From the NCBI GenBank assembly GCA_964451885.1, contig CAYVJW010000111.1:1-5471 (forward strand): a stretch of DNA of 5,471 bases, read 5' to 3'. The position numbers and the translations under genes were made by a program. The notes under the pieces were generated by a model that worked only from the letters and a program-made list of their open reading frames with translations, did no database searches and was not told the origin of the DNA. Shown in pieces: positions 4,561 to 5,471 of the stretch (positions within the stretch are counted from its first letter, which is position 1; each line of letters starts with the position of its first letter). Source of the stretch: CAYVJW01 sp964451885. Lineage in GTDB: Bacteria > Patescibacteriota > Gracilibacteria > UBA4473.

Positions 4561-5471
4561 TCACAAAGCTATATTGCTAGAAATTCTAACAAATGCAAAT
4601 TCCATCCCAAAAAACGGCCTGAGTAAAAAATTTCTGGCCCAATTAATCCAATTTTTTGGATTTATGGGGGTATCAGGGGTAAAATCTGTCGAATTTTTGG
4701 TATTGGGACACACTCCTCCTAGTTGTTTTCCTACGCAATTTTTTATGCGCTTCAGATTCATCCAAAAAGATCGATTCGTGGCCCACATCTGTGTTTTAAA
4801 TTTCCCTCGGTATCTGGTTTGGTTGTTTCTCGTATGGAAACTCACTTGGAACATTGCTGCTTCTACATTGGGACGTTTATTGAGAATTTCTTGTGGAAGA
4901 TTGGCTATCTCTTCTCTGCGTAAAAAGCTGGCTATGGCTTCTTCTGTGAAATATTTGTTCGGCTGTTTTTCCCCTTTTATTTTGATTCGATATTTACCTG
5001 CTTTGTGTTCCTCAGCTTCATAGGTCTTGTTCGTCCTGGTGTCGGTCACAAACTATTTTTTATCTTTTTTTTTAAACGAAAATCGTCCAGGTTTTCCGGG
5101 GAACCCCGTGTGATAAAGTATTTTCCCATTTTCTTTGGCATACTGATCATTGGCGGGACTGTGATAAGCCCCATCCTGATAGGATTCATCCACTTCTCCC
5201 ACCACTTCTTCAGTGGCCTTGATCGCATCCTCCAAGTAATCGCAATCGGCCGTAGTTGCTTCTTTTACAACTGTGTTCGTGACCAGATTTAGTCCTTCAT
5301 CATTACACGTCTCGGTGATGTTGACGCTGTATCCCTGAATTTTTTGATCGCCTTTTTTACGGTACGTAGCATCCTCATCAAAAGGAGATTGTAATGACTT
5401 CGCAGATATATCCTTATTTTCCTTTATGGTCACCTCTTTGGCTTCTACGTTAAATTGCTCCTCAAAAACAC
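4561..5471 (-). pseudogene. DDE transposase of an IS1182-like insertion sequence, interrupted by TAG and cut by the window edge
   Basis: Catalyses cut-and-paste movement of its insertion sequence when intact. The minus-strand frame is open from the right edge (VFEEQFNVEAKEV...) with no start inside the window. Recognisable segments: LQSPFDEDATYRKKGDQK and GYSVNITETC, a SYQDGAYHS block whose Asp (bases 5175-5173) is the likely second catalytic acid, then, after the stop, TYEAEEHKAGKYRIKIK and RPNVEAAMFQVSFHTRNN with the likely catalytic Glu (bases 4863-4861), and RYRGKFKTQMWA. A TAG at 5055-5053 lies in the same frame between these two catalytic residues; the reading resumes at once as FVTDTRTNKTY, with no frameshift. 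The gene ends with TGA at 4563-4561. The first catalytic Asp would lie outside the window. The transposase call is strong; the exact IS family is less sure. Confidence 0.85.

Noticed and set aside
4561..4563. TGA read as glycine (code 25)
   Set aside because: The frame beyond it would translate the presumed insertion sequence end, and no internal TGA is needed to explain any gene here, so the standard code is adequate.
4574..5023. Plus-strand ORFs over the transposase
   Set aside because: They are the complement of clearly recognisable transposase sequence and show no domain of their own.
1..5471. CRISPR array, toxin-antitoxin or defence system
   Set aside because: No regularly spaced repeats, paired small ORFs or nuclease/effector domains were seen on either strand.

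Overview
The window looks like a piece of an AT-rich bacterial chromosome, possibly from the Candidate Phyla Radiation (Patescibacteria). That placement is inferred from compact genes that mostly lack Shine-Dalgarno sites, a CPR-type large serine recombinase abutting a tRNA, and a divergent rsmH next to a minimal ftsL. No 16S rRNA or other firm taxonomic marker is present. I found no CRISPR array, no toxin-antitoxin pair and no defence cassette.

Left part (1-1089): the C-terminal two thirds of a large serine recombinase runs rightwards into a tRNA-Gly(UCC) gene on the opposite strand. The last 17 recombinase codons and its stop are antisense tRNA sequence. This is the usual layout of an element integrated at the 3' end of a tRNA gene, with the element lying to the left. 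At the left edge the recombinase homology seems to switch reading frame, so the gene may be decayed.

Middle part (1090-2751): a tRNA leader region with two hairpins is followed by a Sua5/YrdC/TsaC-family gene (tRNA t6A synthesis) on the plus strand. It overlaps tail to tail by 17 bases with a minus-strand gene for a small membrane protein of the 'small multidrug export' family. Upstream of that, also on the minus strand, is a small basic protein resembling DUF2103. A strong GC-rich hairpin lies between these two minus-strand genes.

Right part (2752-5471): a very AT-rich 470-base non-coding region leads into rsmH (16S rRNA m4C1402 methyltransferase) and an ftsL-like division gene, joined by a 1-base TAATG overlap. 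This is the start of a division/cell-wall (dcw) cluster without mraZ in front. Instead of the expected ftsI, the next thing is the 3' part of an insertion sequence on the minus strand. Its DDE transposase is interrupted by an in-frame TAG.

Two mobile elements therefore frame a short housekeeping segment: one at tRNA-Gly, and one immediately behind ftsL.
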